Shown here piece after piece: positions 11,084 to 20,891 of a stretch of 64,000 nucleotides of DNA. This DNA is from an uncultured Pelagibacteraceae bacterium. GTDB lineage: Bacteria > Pseudomonadota > Alphaproteobacteria > Pelagibacterales > Pelagibacteraceae. Where the stretch lies: contig CACKZT010000001.1 in NCBI GenBank assembly GCA_902604695.1, positions 62,001 to 126,000 on the forward strand, given 5' to 3'. The number at the start of each line of letters is the position of its first letter. Position 1 is the stretch's first letter. The position numbers and the translations under genes are program-made. Under the pieces are notes generated by a model. It had not been told where the DNA came from and did no database searches. It saw nothing but the letters and a program-made list of their open reading frames with translations.

Positions 11084-13159
11084 ATGTCTAAAAAATATAC
11101 ATTAGATAAATATAGAAATATTGGAATAATGGCGCACATAGATGCTGGCAAAACTACCACAACTGAAAGAATATTATATTATACCGGAAAAAGTCACAAA
11201 ATTGGTGAAGTTCATGATGGTGCAGCAACTATGGATTGGATGGAACAAGAGCAAGAACGGGGAATAACTATTACATCAGCTGCTACAACTTGTTTTTGGA
11301 ACGATCACAGAATAAATATTATAGACACGCCTGGTCACGTTGATTTTACTATTGAAGTAGAAAGGTCTTTAAAAGTTTTAGATGGAGCTGTTTGTGTATT
11401 TGATGGAGTCGCAGGAGTTGAACCTCAATCTGAAACTGTATGGAGACAAGCAGATAAATATAAAGTACCAAGAATTTGTTTTGTAAACAAACTCGATAGA
11501 ACTGGAGCTGATTTTTATAGATGTGTTGATATGATTAAAGATAGACTTGGTTGCAAACCTTTGGTTTTACAATTGCCTGTTGGAGCTGAGTCAGATTTAA
11601 AAGGAGTTGTAGATCTCATAAAAATGAAAGCCATAATTTGGCAAAATGAAGATTTAGGTGCAAAATTTGATATTGTAGATATTCCATCTGAATTAAAAGA
11701 TAAAGCTGACCAATACAGAAAAGAATTAGTTGAAGCAGCAGTAGAGGAAGATGAGAAACTGATGGAACAATATCTAGAGGGCAAAGAGCCTTCTGAGTCC
11801 GAACTTATTAAATGTATAAGAAAAGGAACTTTAGGATTTAGTTTTGTGCCAATAACAACAGGCTCAGCATTTAAAAATAAAGGGGTTCAACCCTTGCTTG
11901 ACGCGGTAATTGATTTTTTACCAAGTCCCAAAGACCTTGGTTCTATTGAAGGTACTAAATTAGGGTCTGAGGATAAAGTAGAGATGAAGTTTAATGACTC
12001 AGAGCCTTTTTCAGCTCTAGCATTTAAAGTGGCTAACGATCCATTTGTAGGTTCACTTACGTTTATAAGAATTTATTCTGGCACAATTAAAGCAGGGACA
12101 TCAATTTACAATTCATCAAAAGAAAAAAATGAAAGAGTAGGAAGAATGCTTTTAATGCACGCTAATAGCAGAGAAGATATTAAAGAGGCTAATGCTGGAG
12201 ATATTGTTGCTTTAGCGGGATTAAAATACACTATTACAGGTCACACGCTTTGTGACGAAGGAAAGCCTGTTCTACTTGAGCCAATGGAATTCCCAGATCC
12301 TGTGATCGAAATTGCAGTTGAGCCAAAAACTAAGGCGGACCAAGAAAAAATGGGTGAAGCATTAGGTAGATTGGCTAAAGAAGATCCTTCATTTAGAGTA
12401 ACTTCAGACGAAGAGTCAGGTCAAACAATTATTAAAGGAATGGGAGAATTACATTTAGATATTATCGTGGATAGAATGAAAAGAGAATTCAAAGTAGAGG
12501 CAAATATTGGAGCACCCCAAGTGGCTTATAGAGAAACAATTTTAGGCACTTCAGAAGTAACTTATATTCATAAAAAACAAAGTGGAGGCGCGGGTCAATT
12601 TGCAAAAGTTACTTTAAATGTTGAACCTCTTGAGCCCGGCAAAGGTCGAGAAGTTGAAAATAAGATTAAAGGAGGCGCGATTCCAAAAGAATTTATTCCT
12701 GGAGTTGAAAAAGGAGTTGAAAGTGTAGCAGAGAGTGGCATACTAGCAGGCTTTCCTTTAATAGATTATAAGGTAACAATTTTAGACGGACTTCATCACG
12801 ACGTTGACTCAAGTGTATTAGCTTTTGAAATTGCATCTAGAATGTGTTTTAGAGAAGCTTGTACTAAAGCAACGTTAAAATTACTAGAACCGATGATGAA
12901 AGTAGAAGTGGTAACACCTGAAGATTTCATGGGTGATGTTATTGGTGATTTAAATAGTAGAAGAGGTCAAGTTGGATCTACGGAACCTAGAGGAAATGCT
13001 ACAGCAATTGCTGCCGTAGTGCCTTTGGCTAATATGTTTGGTTATATAAATAACCTTAGATCATCAACACAAGGTAGAGCACAATATACAATGCAATTTA
13101 GCCATTACGATAAAGTTCCACAAAACGTTCAAGACGAGGTAACAAAAAAATTAGCTTAA
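11084..13159 (+). CDS. fusA: Translation elongation factor G
   Basis: EF-G is the GTPase that drives translocation of tRNA and mRNA. The 691-residue product has the G1 loop AHIDAGKT at 17-24, the G3 motif DTPGH at 81-85 and the G4 motif NKLD at 135-138, followed by domains II to V of normal extent. The gene ends two bases before rpsJ. The tuf gene that normally follows fusA in the str operon is not here, so EF-Tu must be encoded elsewhere. Confidence 0.98.
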   Translation: MSKKYTLDKYRNIGIMAHIDAGKTTTTERILYYTGKSHKIGEVHDGAATMDWMEQEQERGITITSAATTCFWNDHRINIIDTPGHVDFTIEVERSLKVLDGAVCVFDGVAGVEPQSETVWRQADKYKVPRICFVNKLDRTGADFYRCVDMIKDRLGCKPLVLQLPVGAESDLKGVVDLIKMKAIIWQNEDLGAKFDIVDIPSELKDKADQYRKELVEAAVEEDEKLMEQYLEGKEPSESELIKCIRKGTLGFSFVPITTGSAFKNKGVQPLLDAVIDFLPSPKDLGSIEGTKLGSEDKVEMKFNDSEPFSALAFKVANDPFVGSLTFIRIYSGTIKAGTSIYNSSKEKNERVGRMLLMHANSREDIKEANAGDIVALAGLKYTITGHTLCDEGKPVLLEPMEFPDPVIEIAVEPKTKADQEKMGEALGRLAKEDPSFRVTSDEESGQTIIKGMGELHLDIIVDRMKREFKVEANIGAPQVAYRETILGTSEVTYIHKKQSGGAGQFAKVTLNVEPLEPGKGREVENKIKGGAIPKEFIPGVEKGVESVAESGILAGFPLIDYKVTILDGLHHDVDSSVLAFEIASRMCFREACTKATLKLLEPMMKVEVVTPEDFMGDVIGDLNSRRGQVGSTEPRGNATAIAAVVPLANMFGYINNLRSSTQGRAQYTMQFSHYDKVPQNVQDEVTKKLA

Positions 13160-13161
13160 TT

Positions 13162-13470
13162 ATGGATAAACAAAATATAAGAATACATTTGAAGGCCTAT
13201 GACAATAAAATTTTAGACTTGTCTACTGAAGAAATTGTTAATACTGCAAAAAGAACAGGAGCTCAAGTAAAAGGCCCTATTCCATTACCTACAAGAATTG
13301 AAAGATATACAGTTTTAAGATCACCTCATATTGATAAAAAAAGCAGAGAACAATTTGAGTCGAGAACTCACAAGAGACTTATTGATATAATTGAACCAAC
13401 ACCTCAAACAGTAGAAGCCTTAATGAAGTTAGACTTGGCTTCAGGTGTAGATATAGAGATTAAGATATAA
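13162..13470 (+). CDS. rpsJ: 30S ribosomal protein S10
   Basis: S10 is a head protein of the small subunit and, as NusE, part of transcription antitermination complexes with NusB. The 102-residue product has the typical core [19 protein letters not shown] and the ending [12 protein letters not shown]. It opens the S10 gene set but follows fusA with a two-base gap, so there is no room for a separate promoter or for an L4-type leader. rplC follows after two bases. Confidence 0.98.
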   Translation: MDKQNIRIHLKAYDNKILDLSTEEIVNTAKRTGAQVKGPIPLPTRIERYTVLRSPHIDKKSREQFESRTHKRLIDIIEPTPQTVEALMKLDLASGVDIEIKI

Positions 13471-13472
13471 TT

Positions 13473-14180
13473 ATGACAATTGGATTAGTAGGAACAAAAA
13501 TAGGTATGACGAGAGAGTTCATTAAAACTGGACAATCAGTTCCTGTAACAGTTATCAAAGTTGAAAAAGGAAGAGTCTTAGAAGTTTTATCTAAGGATAA
13601 AAGAGGCTACACAGCAGTGCAGGTTGGTTTTGGAAAAATTAAAAATTCAAAGCTAACAAAACAAATGAAGGGAGTTTACGCAAAAAAAAACACAGAAGCT
13701 AAAAAAATTATTAAAGAATTTAGATTAGATAAAATTGATACATATAAAGAGGGAAACGAATTTGGTTTAGAAATATTAAAAGATAAAAAATTTGTAGATG
13801 TAAGATCTAAAACAATTGGTAAAGGTTTCGCAGGTGTTATGAAAAGATGGAATTTTGGAGGATTAAGAGCATCACATGGTGTTTCGGTTTCTCACAGGTC
13901 TCATGGTTCTACAGGACAAAGACAAGATCCAGGGAAAGTTTTTAAAGGAAAAAAAATGGCTGGTCATATGGGAGATAAATACAGAACTATGTTAAATTTA
14001 GAAATTATAAAGTCAGATTTAGATAATAATTTAATTTATTTGAAAGGATCGATACCTGGTTCAAAAAACTCAACAATTTTCCTGAGAGAGTCAGTAAAAA
14101 ATGTGAGAAGAAAAACTCTAATGGAAAAAATTGAAAGCAAAGCAAAAAAATTAGCTTCAGAAAAAGGAAAGAAGAAATAA
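13473..14180 (+). CDS. rplC: 50S ribosomal protein L3
   Basis: L3 is an early-assembly protein of the large subunit whose extended loop reaches the peptidyl-transferase centre. The 235-residue product has the typical MTIGLVGTKIGMTREF start and the loop region with RASHGVSVSHRSHGSTGQ and the glutamine (RQDPGKV) that PrmB methylates in E. coli. The lysine-rich C-terminal tail is somewhat longer than the E. coli protein, as often seen in alphaproteobacteria. rplD begins immediately after the stop with no gap. Confidence 0.97.
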   Translation: MTIGLVGTKIGMTREFIKTGQSVPVTVIKVEKGRVLEVLSKDKRGYTAVQVGFGKIKNSKLTKQMKGVYAKKNTEAKKIIKEFRLDKIDTYKEGNEFGLEILKDKKFVDVRSKTIGKGFAGVMKRWNFGGLRASHGVSVSHRSHGSTGQRQDPGKVFKGKKMAGHMGDKYRTMLNLEIIKSDLDNNLIYLKGSIPGSKNSTIFLRESVKNVRRKTLMEKIESKAKKLASEKGKKK

Positions 14181-14816
14181 ATGAATTTAAAGTTGTTAAA
14201 TATAGATGGATCGAAATCAGAAACAATCAAAGTATCTGACAAGTTGATTAATCTTAAGGTTAATCACAAATTAATAAAATATGTAATTGATTGGCAGCTT
14301 AATCATTTAAAACCGAGAACTGCTAAAACAAAACAAAGAAATGAAATTCGAGGATCTACAAAAAAAATTATAGCTCAAAAAGGAACAGGTGGAGCAAGAC
14401 ATGCTAGTAAAAAGGCTCCATTATTTGTTGGAGGTGGTGTTGCGCATGGCCCTAAAGGAGATTCTTATAAAGTAAAAAAAATCAATAAAAAAGTTCGTAA
14501 ACTTGCTCTGGCTCAAACATTGTCTAAAAAATATATAGATAAAAATTTATTTTTTTTAGCGGATGTTAAAAAAGAATTAAAAAAAACTAAAGAATTTAAT
14601 ACTTTTTTGATTAAAAATGAAATTTCAAACGCCTTAATTATATCTGATAAAATTTCACATAAAAATATTAACAAATCAGCAAGAAATATAAAGAATATCA
14701 AAATAATAAGCGATGAGGGAGCTAATGTATACGACATGGTTAAATATAAAAATGTGATAATAACTTCTAGTTCTATTAAAAATATTGAATCAAAGGTGTT
14801 AAATGAAAAAAATTAA
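14181..14816 (+). CDS. rplD: 50S ribosomal protein L4
   Basis: L4 lines the exit tunnel of the large subunit; in E. coli it also regulates the S10 operon, but the required leader is absent here. The 211-residue product contains the tunnel loop with RGSTKKIIAQKGTGGARHAS and GGGVAHGPKGDSY. The start abuts the rplC stop, and the end overlaps rplW by 14 bases. The C-terminal half is very rich in Lys, Asn and Ile, in line with the AT bias. Confidence 0.96.
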   Translation: MNLKLLNIDGSKSETIKVSDKLINLKVNHKLIKYVIDWQLNHLKPRTAKTKQRNEIRGSTKKIIAQKGTGGARHASKKAPLFVGGGVAHGPKGDSYKVKKINKKVRKLALAQTLSKKYIDKNLFFLADVKKELKKTKEFNTFLIKNEISNALIISDKISHKNINKSARNIKNIKIISDEGANVYDMVKYKNVIITSSSIKNIESKVLNEKN

Positions 14817-15096
14817 TTTTATTGACTCTATTAGAAACCCGATAATAACCGAAAAAGCTACAATTCTTTCAGAATTTAATAAAACAGTTTTTAAAGTTCA
14901 CCCAAAAGCTAATAAAAAAATAATTAAAAAAAATATTGAAAAAATTTTCAAAGTTAATGTCGTTAAGATAAATATAATCAATACGAAAACTAAAAAGAAA
15001 ATTAAACAAGGAAAACCATCAATAAAAAGTGGTTATAAGAAAGCTATAATAACTTTAAAAAAAGGTCAAAGTATCGACCTAACTAGTGGTATATAA
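14803..15096 (+). CDS. rplW: 50S ribosomal protein L23
   Basis: L23 sits at the tunnel exit and is the docking site for trigger factor and SRP. The 97-residue product has the conserved start IDSIRNPIITEKATIL, the FKVHPKANK stretch and the hydrophobic beta-strand KKAIITLKKGQSI. It begins inside the end of rplD (14-base overlap) and finishes three bases before rplB. The length is normal for the family. Confidence 0.96.
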   Translation: MKKINFIDSIRNPIITEKATILSEFNKTVFKVHPKANKKIIKKNIEKIFKVNVVKINIINTKTKKKIKQGKPSIKSGYKKAIITLKKGQSIDLTSGI

Positions 15097-15099
15097 ACT

Positions 15100-15930
15100 A
15101 TGGGATTAAAAACTTTTAAACCTTATACAAAATCGAATAGAGGAACTGTCATAGTTGACAAAAGTTCTTTATGGAAAGGTTCACCATATAAACCTCTTAC
15201 AAAAGGTCAATCAGTTACTGGTGGAAGGAATAACTACGGAAGAATTACATCAAGACATAGAGGTGGTGGGCAAAAACATAAATTTAGGATAATAGATTTT
15301 TTCAGAAAAAAGAAAAATATTTCTGGAACTGTTGAAAGAGTTGAATATGATCCAAATCGTACTGCTTATATAGCTTTGATAAAATATGAAGATAATGTAA
15401 GAAACTATATTATTTGTCCCCAAAATTTAAATACGGGTGATAAGATTGAGTCTGGAAAAAACGTTGAAATTAAAACTGGAAACTGTCTAGAACTTAAAGA
15501 TATTCCTCCAGGCACATCTTTACATAATGTTGAATTATTACCCGGTAATGGTGGTAAATTAGCTAGATCAGCAGGCTCATCGGTAACTTTATCTGGTTAT
15601 GATGGCGACTATGCAATTATTAAACTTGCATCAGGAGAAACTAGAAAAGTAAGAAGTGATTGTGTTGCTACTATCGGTGTTGTATCGAATCCTGATCAAA
15701 AAAATATTAAGATTGGAAAAGCTGGAAGAAATAGATGGAAAGGTAAAAGGCCACAAACTAGAGGTGTAGCGATGAACCCGGTAGACCATCCTCATGGCGG
15801 TGGAGAAGGTAAAACTTCCGGCGGAAGAAGTCCAGTGTCACCTTGGGGACAATCAGCTAAAGGATTAAAGACTAGAAGACCAAAGAGAAGCGATAAGTTA
15901 ATTATAACTAGAAGGAAAAAAAGAAGGTAA
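15100..15930 (+). CDS. rplB: 50S ribosomal protein L2
   Basis: L2 is a core 23S rRNA-binding protein needed for subunit joining and peptidyl transfer. The 276-residue product is full length and has the motifs GRITSRHRGGGQKHKFR near the start and GVAMNPVDHPHGGGEGKT near the end; the latter includes the conserved histidine linked to peptidyl-transferase activity. rpsS starts three bases downstream. Nothing unusual is seen. Confidence 0.98.
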   Translation: MGLKTFKPYTKSNRGTVIVDKSSLWKGSPYKPLTKGQSVTGGRNNYGRITSRHRGGGQKHKFRIIDFFRKKKNISGTVERVEYDPNRTAYIALIKYEDNVRNYIICPQNLNTGDKIESGKNVEIKTGNCLELKDIPPGTSLHNVELLPGNGGKLARSAGSSVTLSGYDGDYAIIKLASGETRKVRSDCVATIGVVSNPDQKNIKIGKAGRNRWKGKRPQTRGVAMNPVDHPHGGGEGKTSGGRSPVSPWGQSAKGLKTRRPKRSDKLIITRRKKRR

Positions 15931-15933
15931 ATT

Positions 15934-16251
15934 ATGGCTAGATCAATTTGGAAAGGACCATTCGTGCATCCGAGTTTATTAAAAAAAGTTGATAAACTTA
16001 AAGATTCTTCAAATAAAAAACCGATTAAGACTTGGTCCAGAAATTCAACAATAATTCCTGATTTTGTTGGTCATAGTTTTTTAATTCATAATGGAAAATC
16101 ATTTATACCAATTACTATATCTGAAGAAATGGTTGGTCATAAACTCGGCGAATTTGCTCCTACTAGAACTTTTAGAGGACATACTCCTGCTGATAAAAAA
16201 GCTGCTGCAGCTCCAAAAGCCGAAGTGGGAGGAACAGATGCAAAAAAATAG
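15934..16251 (+). CDS. rpsS: 30S ribosomal protein S19
   Basis: S19 forms a complex with S13 in the small-subunit head near the A site. The core is typical ([19 protein letters not shown] at the start, then [17 protein letters not shown] and [14 protein letters not shown]). At 105 residues it is longer than the usual 92 or so; the extra residues form an Ala/Lys-rich tail after TPADKK. That tail coding region also holds the ribosome-binding site and start of rplV, which overlaps the last 14 bases. Confidence 0.97.
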   Translation: MARSIWKGPFVHPSLLKKVDKLKDSSNKKPIKTWSRNSTIIPDFVGHSFLIHNGKSFIPITISEEMVGHKLGEFAPTRTFRGHTPADKKAAAAPKAEVGGTDAKK

Positions 16252-16615
16252 TACTTTGATTAAAGCAGTGAATAAAAATGTAAGATCTAGCGCGAGAAAA
16301 ATTGCTCTTGTTCTTGATTATATTAGAGGGAAAAAGGCTGATGTAGCATTAAGAGATTTGGAATTTGCGAGAAAAAGAATAGCTAAAGATGTTAGTAAAA
16401 CCGTTAAATCAGCTATAGCAAACGCAGAAAACAATTTTCAATTTGATATTGATAATTTATTTGTCAAAGAAGCTTATGTTGGTAAATCACTTGTCATGAA
16501 AAGATTTAGACCTAGAGCCAAAGGAAGAGCAAGCGGTATAAAAAAACCATTTAGTAGAATTACAATTGTATTAGCAGAAAAAAAAAAAGAGGTGAAAAAT
16601 GGGCCAAAAAATTAA
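16238..16615 (+). CDS. rplV: 50S ribosomal protein L22
   Basis: L22 lines the exit tunnel and its beta-hairpin contacts nascent chains and macrolides. I chose the ATG at 16238, giving 125 residues that begin [21 protein letters not shown]; it is preceded by a very good GGGAGGA site at 16228-16234. The frame is open back to 16091, but that extension is a hydrophobic shadow of rpsS and is not L22-like. The C-terminal hairpin [20 protein letters not shown] is intact. The end overlaps rpsC by 17 bases. Confidence 0.96.
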   Translation: MQKNSTLIKAVNKNVRSSARKIALVLDYIRGKKADVALRDLEFARKRIAKDVSKTVKSAIANAENNFQFDIDNLFVKEAYVGKSLVMKRFRPRAKGRASGIKKPFSRITIVLAEKKKEVKNGPKN

Positions 16616-17285
16616 TCCAATAGGTCTTAGGTTAGGAATTAATAGAGGTTGGGACTCAACCTGGTTCGCTAAGAAAAAAGAATTTGGAAAATATTTAATA
16701 GAAGATTTTAATATTAGAAAATATATAAAAAAGAATATTGTTAATTCTGGAGTCTCTGAAATAATAATTGAGAGATCTTCTAAAAAATGTTCTGTCTCTA
16801 TACACACATCAAGGCCTGGTTTTGTAATAGGAAAAAAAGGAGCGGATATAGAAAAAATTAAAAAAAATATAATGAAAATTACAGATAGTGATGTATCGGT
16901 AAATATTAAAGAGATTAAAAAACCAGAATTAAACGCAAGCCTAGCCGCAGAAAATATTGCTCAACAATTGGTAAAGAGAATTGCTTACAGGAGAGCAATG
17001 AAGAGATGTATGCAATCTGCCATGAGATTAAATGCAAAAGGTATAAAAGTTATGGTTAGCGGGAGATTAGCAGGTAATGAAATTGCTAGAACAGAGTGGT
17101 TGAGAGAAGGAAGTATTCCATCCCACACTTTAAGAGCAAATATTGATTATGGTTTTGCAGAAGCCCTAACAACGTATGGAATTATAGGCATTAAAGTTTG
17201 GATTTATAAAGGTGATTTATTTGAAAAAGATATTGAAAAAGAAAAAATAGAAAGAGTAAAAAATGTTACAGCCAGTAAGAACTAA
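16599..17285 (+). CDS. rpsC: 30S ribosomal protein S3
   Basis: S3 lies at the mRNA entry channel and contributes to ribosomal helicase activity. The 228-residue product starts [20 protein letters not shown] and has the KH domain with the [12 protein letters not shown] loop and the C-terminal domain [21 protein letters not shown]. The start lies within the last 17 bases of rplV, and the end overlaps rplP by 23 bases. The length is normal. Confidence 0.97.
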   Translation: MGQKINPIGLRLGINRGWDSTWFAKKKEFGKYLIEDFNIRKYIKKNIVNSGVSEIIIERSSKKCSVSIHTSRPGFVIGKKGADIEKIKKNIMKITDSDVSVNIKEIKKPELNASLAAENIAQQLVKRIAYRRAMKRCMQSAMRLNAKGIKVMVSGRLAGNEIARTEWLREGSIPSHTLRANIDYGFAEALTTYGIIGIKVWIYKGDLFEKDIEKEKIERVKNVTASKN

Positions 17286-17667
17286 ATATAGAAAAGCTTT
17301 TAAAGGAAGAATTCACGGCAAAGCGACCAGAGCTGCAGTTTTAAACTATGGTCAGTACGGGTTGAAAGCAATGGAACCAGAAAGAATAATTGGTAAACAA
17401 ATAGAAGCCGCTAGAGTAGCTTTAACTAGATATATGAAAAGAACTGGAAAAGTTTGGACTAGAATCTTTCCTAATATACCTGTTTCAAAAAAACCAACAG
17501 AAGTTAGAATGGGAAAAGGCAAAGGTTCACCTGAATATTATGCTTGTAGAGTTAAACCTGGAAGAATTATTTTTGAGGTTGACGGTGTTACAGAGGAAGT
17601 TGCAAAGGAGGCTTTATATAAAGCTTCCGCTAAATTACCAATAAAAACAAAATTTATAAGAAGATAA
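17263..17667 (+). CDS. rplP: 50S ribosomal protein L16
   Basis: L16 helps to position A-site tRNA in the large subunit. The 134-residue product starts [20 protein letters not shown] and includes [19 protein letters not shown]-type residues and the loop [11 protein letters not shown] containing the conserved glycine-lysine turn. The start is 23 bases inside rpsC, a larger overlap than usual, but the N-terminal sequence leaves no doubt. rpmC follows after two bases. Confidence 0.97.
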   Translation: MLQPVRTKYRKAFKGRIHGKATRAAVLNYGQYGLKAMEPERIIGKQIEAARVALTRYMKRTGKVWTRIFPNIPVSKKPTEVRMGKGKGSPEYYACRVKPGRIIFEVDGVTEEVAKEALYKASAKLPIKTKFIRR

Positions 17668-17669
17668 AA

Positions 17670-17858
17670 ATGAATAAAAAAAAAGAAGATAAAAAATTGA
17701 CCAAAGATCAGGCTACTAAAAAAATTCAGTCTCTTAAAAAAGATTTATTTAATATTCGGTTTAAAAAGATTAATGGTCAAATTGAAAATCCGGCTCAATA
17801 CAATCTTATCAAAAAAAGTATAGCAAGACTTTATTCAAATATAAGGAATTCAAAATGA
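17670..17858 (+). CDS. rpmC: 50S ribosomal protein L29
   Basis: L29 is a small helical protein near the tunnel exit, next to L23. The 62-residue product is unusually lysine-rich at its start ([18 protein letters not shown]) but keeps the L29 core: [21 protein letters not shown] followed by [13 protein letters not shown]. It lies between rplP and rpsQ, where rpmC is always found, and its stop overlaps the rpsQ start (ATGA). Confidence 0.94.
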   Translation: MNKKKEDKKLTKDQATKKIQSLKKDLFNIRFKKINGQIENPAQYNLIKKSIARLYSNIRNSK

Positions 17859-18085
17859 GTAAAAAAATATTAAAAGGAAAAGTAACAAGCGCTAAGAGTA
17901 ACAAAACGATAGTTGTTGAAGTTACTAGAAAATTTAAGCATCCTTTTTATGAAAAAGTTATTTCAAGATCAAAAAAATATCATGCTCATGATGAAAAAAA
18001 TAAATTTAAAGAAGGAGATTTTGTTCAAATAATTGAATGTAAACCAATTTCTAAAAAAAAAACTTGGGAAGTAATTGACAGATGA
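17855..18085 (+). CDS. rpsQ: 30S ribosomal protein S17
   Basis: S17 is an OB-fold primary 16S rRNA-binding protein. The 76-residue product has the core [20 protein letters not shown], then the [19 protein letters not shown] stretch and [19 protein letters not shown]. The start overlaps the rpmC stop by four bases and the stop overlaps the rplN start by four bases, so all three genes are translationally coupled. Confidence 0.97.
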   Translation: MSKKILKGKVTSAKSNKTIVVEVTRKFKHPFYEKVISRSKKYHAHDEKNKFKEGDFVQIIECKPISKKKTWEVIDR

Positions 18086-18450
18086 TTCAAATACAAACAG
18101 AATTAATGGTTGCGGATAATACTGGCGCTAAAAGAGTTGAATGCATAAAGGTTCTTGGTGGCTCAAAGAGAAGATATGCAGGAGTAGGAGATTTAATTGT
18201 GATCAGTGTTAAAGATGCGATACCAAAGGGTAAAGTCAAAAAAGGAGCGGTTCACAAAGCAGTAGTAGTAAGGACTAAAAAAGAAATATTTAGAGATGAT
18301 GGATCTAAAGTTCAATTTGATACAAACGCCGTTGTCCTTACAGATGAAAAAGGTGAACCTATTGGCACAAGAATTTTTGGTCCAGTAACCAGAGAACTTA
18401 GAATAAAAGGGCACACTAAAATAATTTCACTTGCACCGGAGGTAATATAG
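18082..18450 (+). CDS. rplN: 50S ribosomal protein L14
   Basis: L14 lies at the subunit interface and is the binding site of the silencing factor RsfS. The 122-residue product is typical: [20 protein letters not shown] at the start, then [18 protein letters not shown] and a C-terminal GPVTRELR. It opens the spc gene set but starts inside the rpsQ stop (ATGA), so no separate spc promoter is possible at this point. Confidence 0.98.
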   Translation: MIQIQTELMVADNTGAKRVECIKVLGGSKRRYAGVGDLIVISVKDAIPKGKVKKGAVHKAVVVRTKKEIFRDDGSKVQFDTNAVVLTDEKGEPIGTRIFGPVTRELRIKGHTKIISLAPEVI

Positions 18451-18453
18451 AAA

Positions 18454-18714
18454 ATGTTATTAAAAAAAGGGACTACAGTCAAAGTTATAGCTGGAAAAGA
18501 TAAAGGTAAAACTGGTGAAATTATTGAGATAAGGAGAAAATTTTCACAAGTAAAAATTAAAGCTATAAACTTAATAAAAAGACACACTAAGCCTACTAAA
18601 GAAAATAAAGGCGGTATAATCTCTAAAGAAAGTTTTATACATCAGTCAAATGTTAAAAATATAGATTTAAAAAAAACAGATAAGAATAAAGATAAAAAGA
18701 GTGCAAAAAAATGA
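18454..18714 (+). CDS. rplX: 50S ribosomal protein L24
   Basis: L24 is an assembly-initiator protein of the large subunit. The 86-residue product has the KOW motif (GTTVKVIAGKDKGKTGEI) and the following RRKFSQVKIKAINLIKRHTK. It is shorter than the usual 100 or so residues and the last 20 are almost all Lys, Asn and Asp ([14 protein letters not shown]). The stop overlaps the rplE start by four bases. Confidence 0.95.
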   Translation: MLLKKGTTVKVIAGKDKGKTGEIIEIRRKFSQVKIKAINLIKRHTKPTKENKGGIISKESFIHQSNVKNIDLKKTDKNKDKKSAKK

Positions 18715-19268
18715 TAGCTAGATTAAAAGAAATATATGATAAAGAAATAATTACTAAACTTATGTCTAAACTATCATATAAAAATAGACATCAAGTTCCA
18801 AAAATTTCAAAAATTGTTTTAAATATGGGCTTGGGTGAAGATGCTAATGATAGCAAAAAAATTAAATCATGTATTGAAGATATGGGATTAATAACTGGAC
18901 AAAAAGCTGTTATCACTAAGTTTAAAAAGTCTATTGCTAATTTCAAGACTAGAAAGGGCTCAAGCGCTGGTGTTAAAGTTACTCTAAGATCAAATAAAAT
19001 GTATGAGTTTTTAGATAGATTAATAAATATTGCTTTACCTAGAATTAAAGACTTTAGAGGACTAAGCGATAAGGGTATTGATAATTCTGGAAACTTTAGT
19101 TTTGGAATAAAAGAACATATTATTTTTCCAGAAGTAAATTTTGATAAGGTGGATAAGATACGTGGCATGGATATAACTTTAGTATTAGATAGCAATTCTA
19201 AAGAAGCGACAAAGGAATTATTAAAAGAATTTAATTTTCCATTAACAAGTAACAAAAAAAACAATTAG
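18711..19268 (+). CDS. rplE: 50S ribosomal protein L5
   Basis: L5 binds 5S rRNA and contacts P-site tRNA in the central protuberance. The 185-residue product shows the L5 pattern: [20 protein letters not shown], then [21 protein letters not shown] and [20 protein letters not shown], with [15 protein letters not shown] near the C terminus. The start lies in the rplX stop (ATGA), and rpsN begins seven bases after the stop. Confidence 0.97.
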   Translation: MIARLKEIYDKEIITKLMSKLSYKNRHQVPKISKIVLNMGLGEDANDSKKIKSCIEDMGLITGQKAVITKFKKSIANFKTRKGSSAGVKVTLRSNKMYEFLDRLINIALPRIKDFRGLSDKGIDNSGNFSFGIKEHIIFPEVNFDKVDKIRGMDITLVLDSNSKEATKELLKEFNFPLTSNKKNN

Positions 19269-19275
19269 GATAAAT

Positions 19276-19581
19276 ATGGCAAAAACTAGTGCGGTTCAAA
19301 GAAATTTAAAACGAATTAAGTTAAGTAAAAAATTTGCAAAAAAGCGTATGGAACTAAAAAAGATAATTAATAACAAAAAATTACCTTTGGCTGAAAGATT
19401 TAGCGCACAATTAAAACTAAACAAACTTCCTAAAAATTCTTCAAAGATAAGAATTAGGAATAGATGTGAAATAACTGGTAGACCACATGGTGTATACAGA
19501 AAATTAAAAATATCAAGAATTGCTTTAAGAGACATGGCTTCTTCTGGCAAAATTCCTGGTATGATAAAATCGAGTTGGTAA
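19276..19581 (+). CDS. rpsN: 30S ribosomal protein S14 (zinc-free type)
   Basis: S14 is a small-subunit head protein next to S3 and S10. The 101-residue product is the long form without the CxxC zinc motif: the central residues are [20 protein letters not shown] and the end is [13 protein letters not shown]. The length and ending match the standard proteobacterial S14. A GGAGAAA site after its stop serves rpsH. Confidence 0.97.
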   Translation: MAKTSAVQRNLKRIKLSKKFAKKRMELKKIINNKKLPLAERFSAQLKLNKLPKNSSKIRIRNRCEITGRPHGVYRKLKISRIALRDMASSGKIPGMIKSSW

Positions 19582-19590
19582 GGAGAAAAT

Positions 19591-19989
19591 ATGGCTTTAA
19601 TGGATCCAATAGGTGATATGTTTACAAGAATAAGAAACGGTCAAATGAGGTCTTTGATCAGTATAGATGTTCCTGCATCTAACTTTAGGCAAAATATTTT
19701 AGATATTTTAAAAGCTGAAGGTTACATAAAAAATTATTATGTAGAAAAATTAGATAATAATAAAAAAAATTTGAAAGTAGATCTCAAATATTACGAAGGT
19801 ACTCCTGTTATTAAAGAAATTAGAAGAATTTCAAAACCAGGTAGAAGAATTTATTCAAGAGCTACGAGCATACCCAAAGTTATGAATGGTCTAGGTCTTG
19901 CAATTTTATCAACCCCCAAAGGTGTTATGACCGATACAGACGCAAGAAAAAATAATATCGGCGGGGAAATTATTTGTAGAGTGTTTTAA
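19591..19989 (+). CDS. rpsH: 30S ribosomal protein S8
   Basis: S8 is a primary 16S rRNA-binding protein; in E. coli it represses the spc operon by binding the mRNA near rplE. The 132-residue product starts MALMDPIGDMFTRIRNGQM and ends with the conserved MTDTDARKNNIGGEIICRVF. An AAGGAGAA site lies before the ATG. The stop overlaps the rplF start by one base (TAATG). Confidence 0.98.
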   Translation: MALMDPIGDMFTRIRNGQMRSLISIDVPASNFRQNILDILKAEGYIKNYYVEKLDNNKKNLKVDLKYYEGTPVIKEIRRISKPGRRIYSRATSIPKVMNGLGLAILSTPKGVMTDTDARKNNIGGEIICRVF

Positions 19990-20534
19990 TGTCAAAAATT
20001 GGTAAAAAAAACATATTAATTCCTAAAGATTCGACTATAAAAGTTGATAAAAATATTATTACTGTTACAGGCCCAAAAGGTTCAAAATCAATGAGCATAA
20101 ATGATAAGATTTTCTCTTCTTCATTAAATGAAAAAAATGAATTTCAAATCCTTCCCTTGAACAAAAAGATTGACAAGAAAACATCAATTATGTGGGGAAC
20201 CTTTAGAAGTTTGGTAAGTAATGCAGTAACTGGTGTTACAACAGGACATGAAAAAATTCTTGAAATTACCGGTGTGGGTTTTAGAGCAAATTTAAAAGGT
20301 GAGATGCTAAATTTACAGTTAGGTTTTAGTCACGATATAAACTTTAAAATTCCAAAAGAAATTAAACTTAGCGTTGAAAAGCAAACTATTATAAAGATCA
20401 ACGGTGTTGATAAAGAATTAGTCTCAAAAGTAGCTTCAGATATTAAATCTTTAAAGCCCGTAGAACCTTATAAAGCTAAAGGTATTAAGGAAAAAGGACA
20501 ATTTGTTCTTAGAAAAGAAGGTAAAAAGAAATAA
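19989..20534 (+). CDS. rplF: 50S ribosomal protein L6
   Basis: L6 lies near the factor-binding site and the sarcin-ricin loop. The 181-residue product has two related beta-sheet domains and the typical stretches MSKIGKKNILIPKDSTIKV, LEITGVGFRANLKGEMLNL and the C-terminal PYKAKGIKEKGQFVLRKEGK. It is coupled to rpsH by a one-base overlap, and rplR follows after three bases. Confidence 0.97.
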   Translation: MSKIGKKNILIPKDSTIKVDKNIITVTGPKGSKSMSINDKIFSSSLNEKNEFQILPLNKKIDKKTSIMWGTFRSLVSNAVTGVTTGHEKILEITGVGFRANLKGEMLNLQLGFSHDINFKIPKEIKLSVEKQTIIKINGVDKELVSKVASDIKSLKPVEPYKAKGIKEKGQFVLRKEGKKK

Positions 20535-20537
20535 ACT

Positions 20538-20891
20538 ATGAAAAAATTAAGCAAAAATACTAAGAGACAATTAAGAACTAGAAAAAAACTTAAATCTGTA
20601 AATGTAGGTAGATACAGAATTTCAGTTTATAAATCTCTTAAAAATATATCGGCACAAATTATCGATGACAAAGTTAATAAAACTCTTGTCTCTGCTTCTT
20701 CTATAGAAAAAGACGTTAAAAAAGATAAAAAAAATAAAAATGCAACCTCAACTTTATTAGGTGAAATTTTAGCAAAAAGGGCGTTAGAGAAAAAAATTAA
20801 CAAAGTATATTTCGATAGGGGAGGCAATAAATATCACGGTAGAATCAAAGCTTTTGCAGACTCGTTAAGGAAAAATGGATTGGAGTTTTAA
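20538..20891 (+). CDS. rplR: 50S ribosomal protein L18
   Basis: L18 binds 5S rRNA together with L5. The 117-residue product has the basic N terminus ([20 protein letters not shown]), a central LISASS-like strand ([11 protein letters not shown]) and the C-terminal [20 protein letters not shown] with the conserved FDRGG motif. The stop shares one base with the rpsE start (TAATG). Confidence 0.97.
   Translation: MKKLSKNTKRQLRTRKKLKSVNVGRYRISVYKSLKNISAQIIDDKVNKTLVSASSIEKDVKKDKKNKNATSTLLGEILAKRALEKKINKVYFDRGGNKYHGRIKAFADSLRKNGLEF

Noticed and set aside
16091-16237. Upstream extension of rplV
   Set aside because: The 49 extra codons lie inside rpsS, are Leu-rich and unlike L22; the ATG at 16238 has an excellent GGGAGGA site and gives the normal protein.
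18791-19264. 157-codon minus-strand frame opposite rplE
   Set aside because: Same shadow pattern opposite L5, with no ribosome-binding site or recognisable domain.
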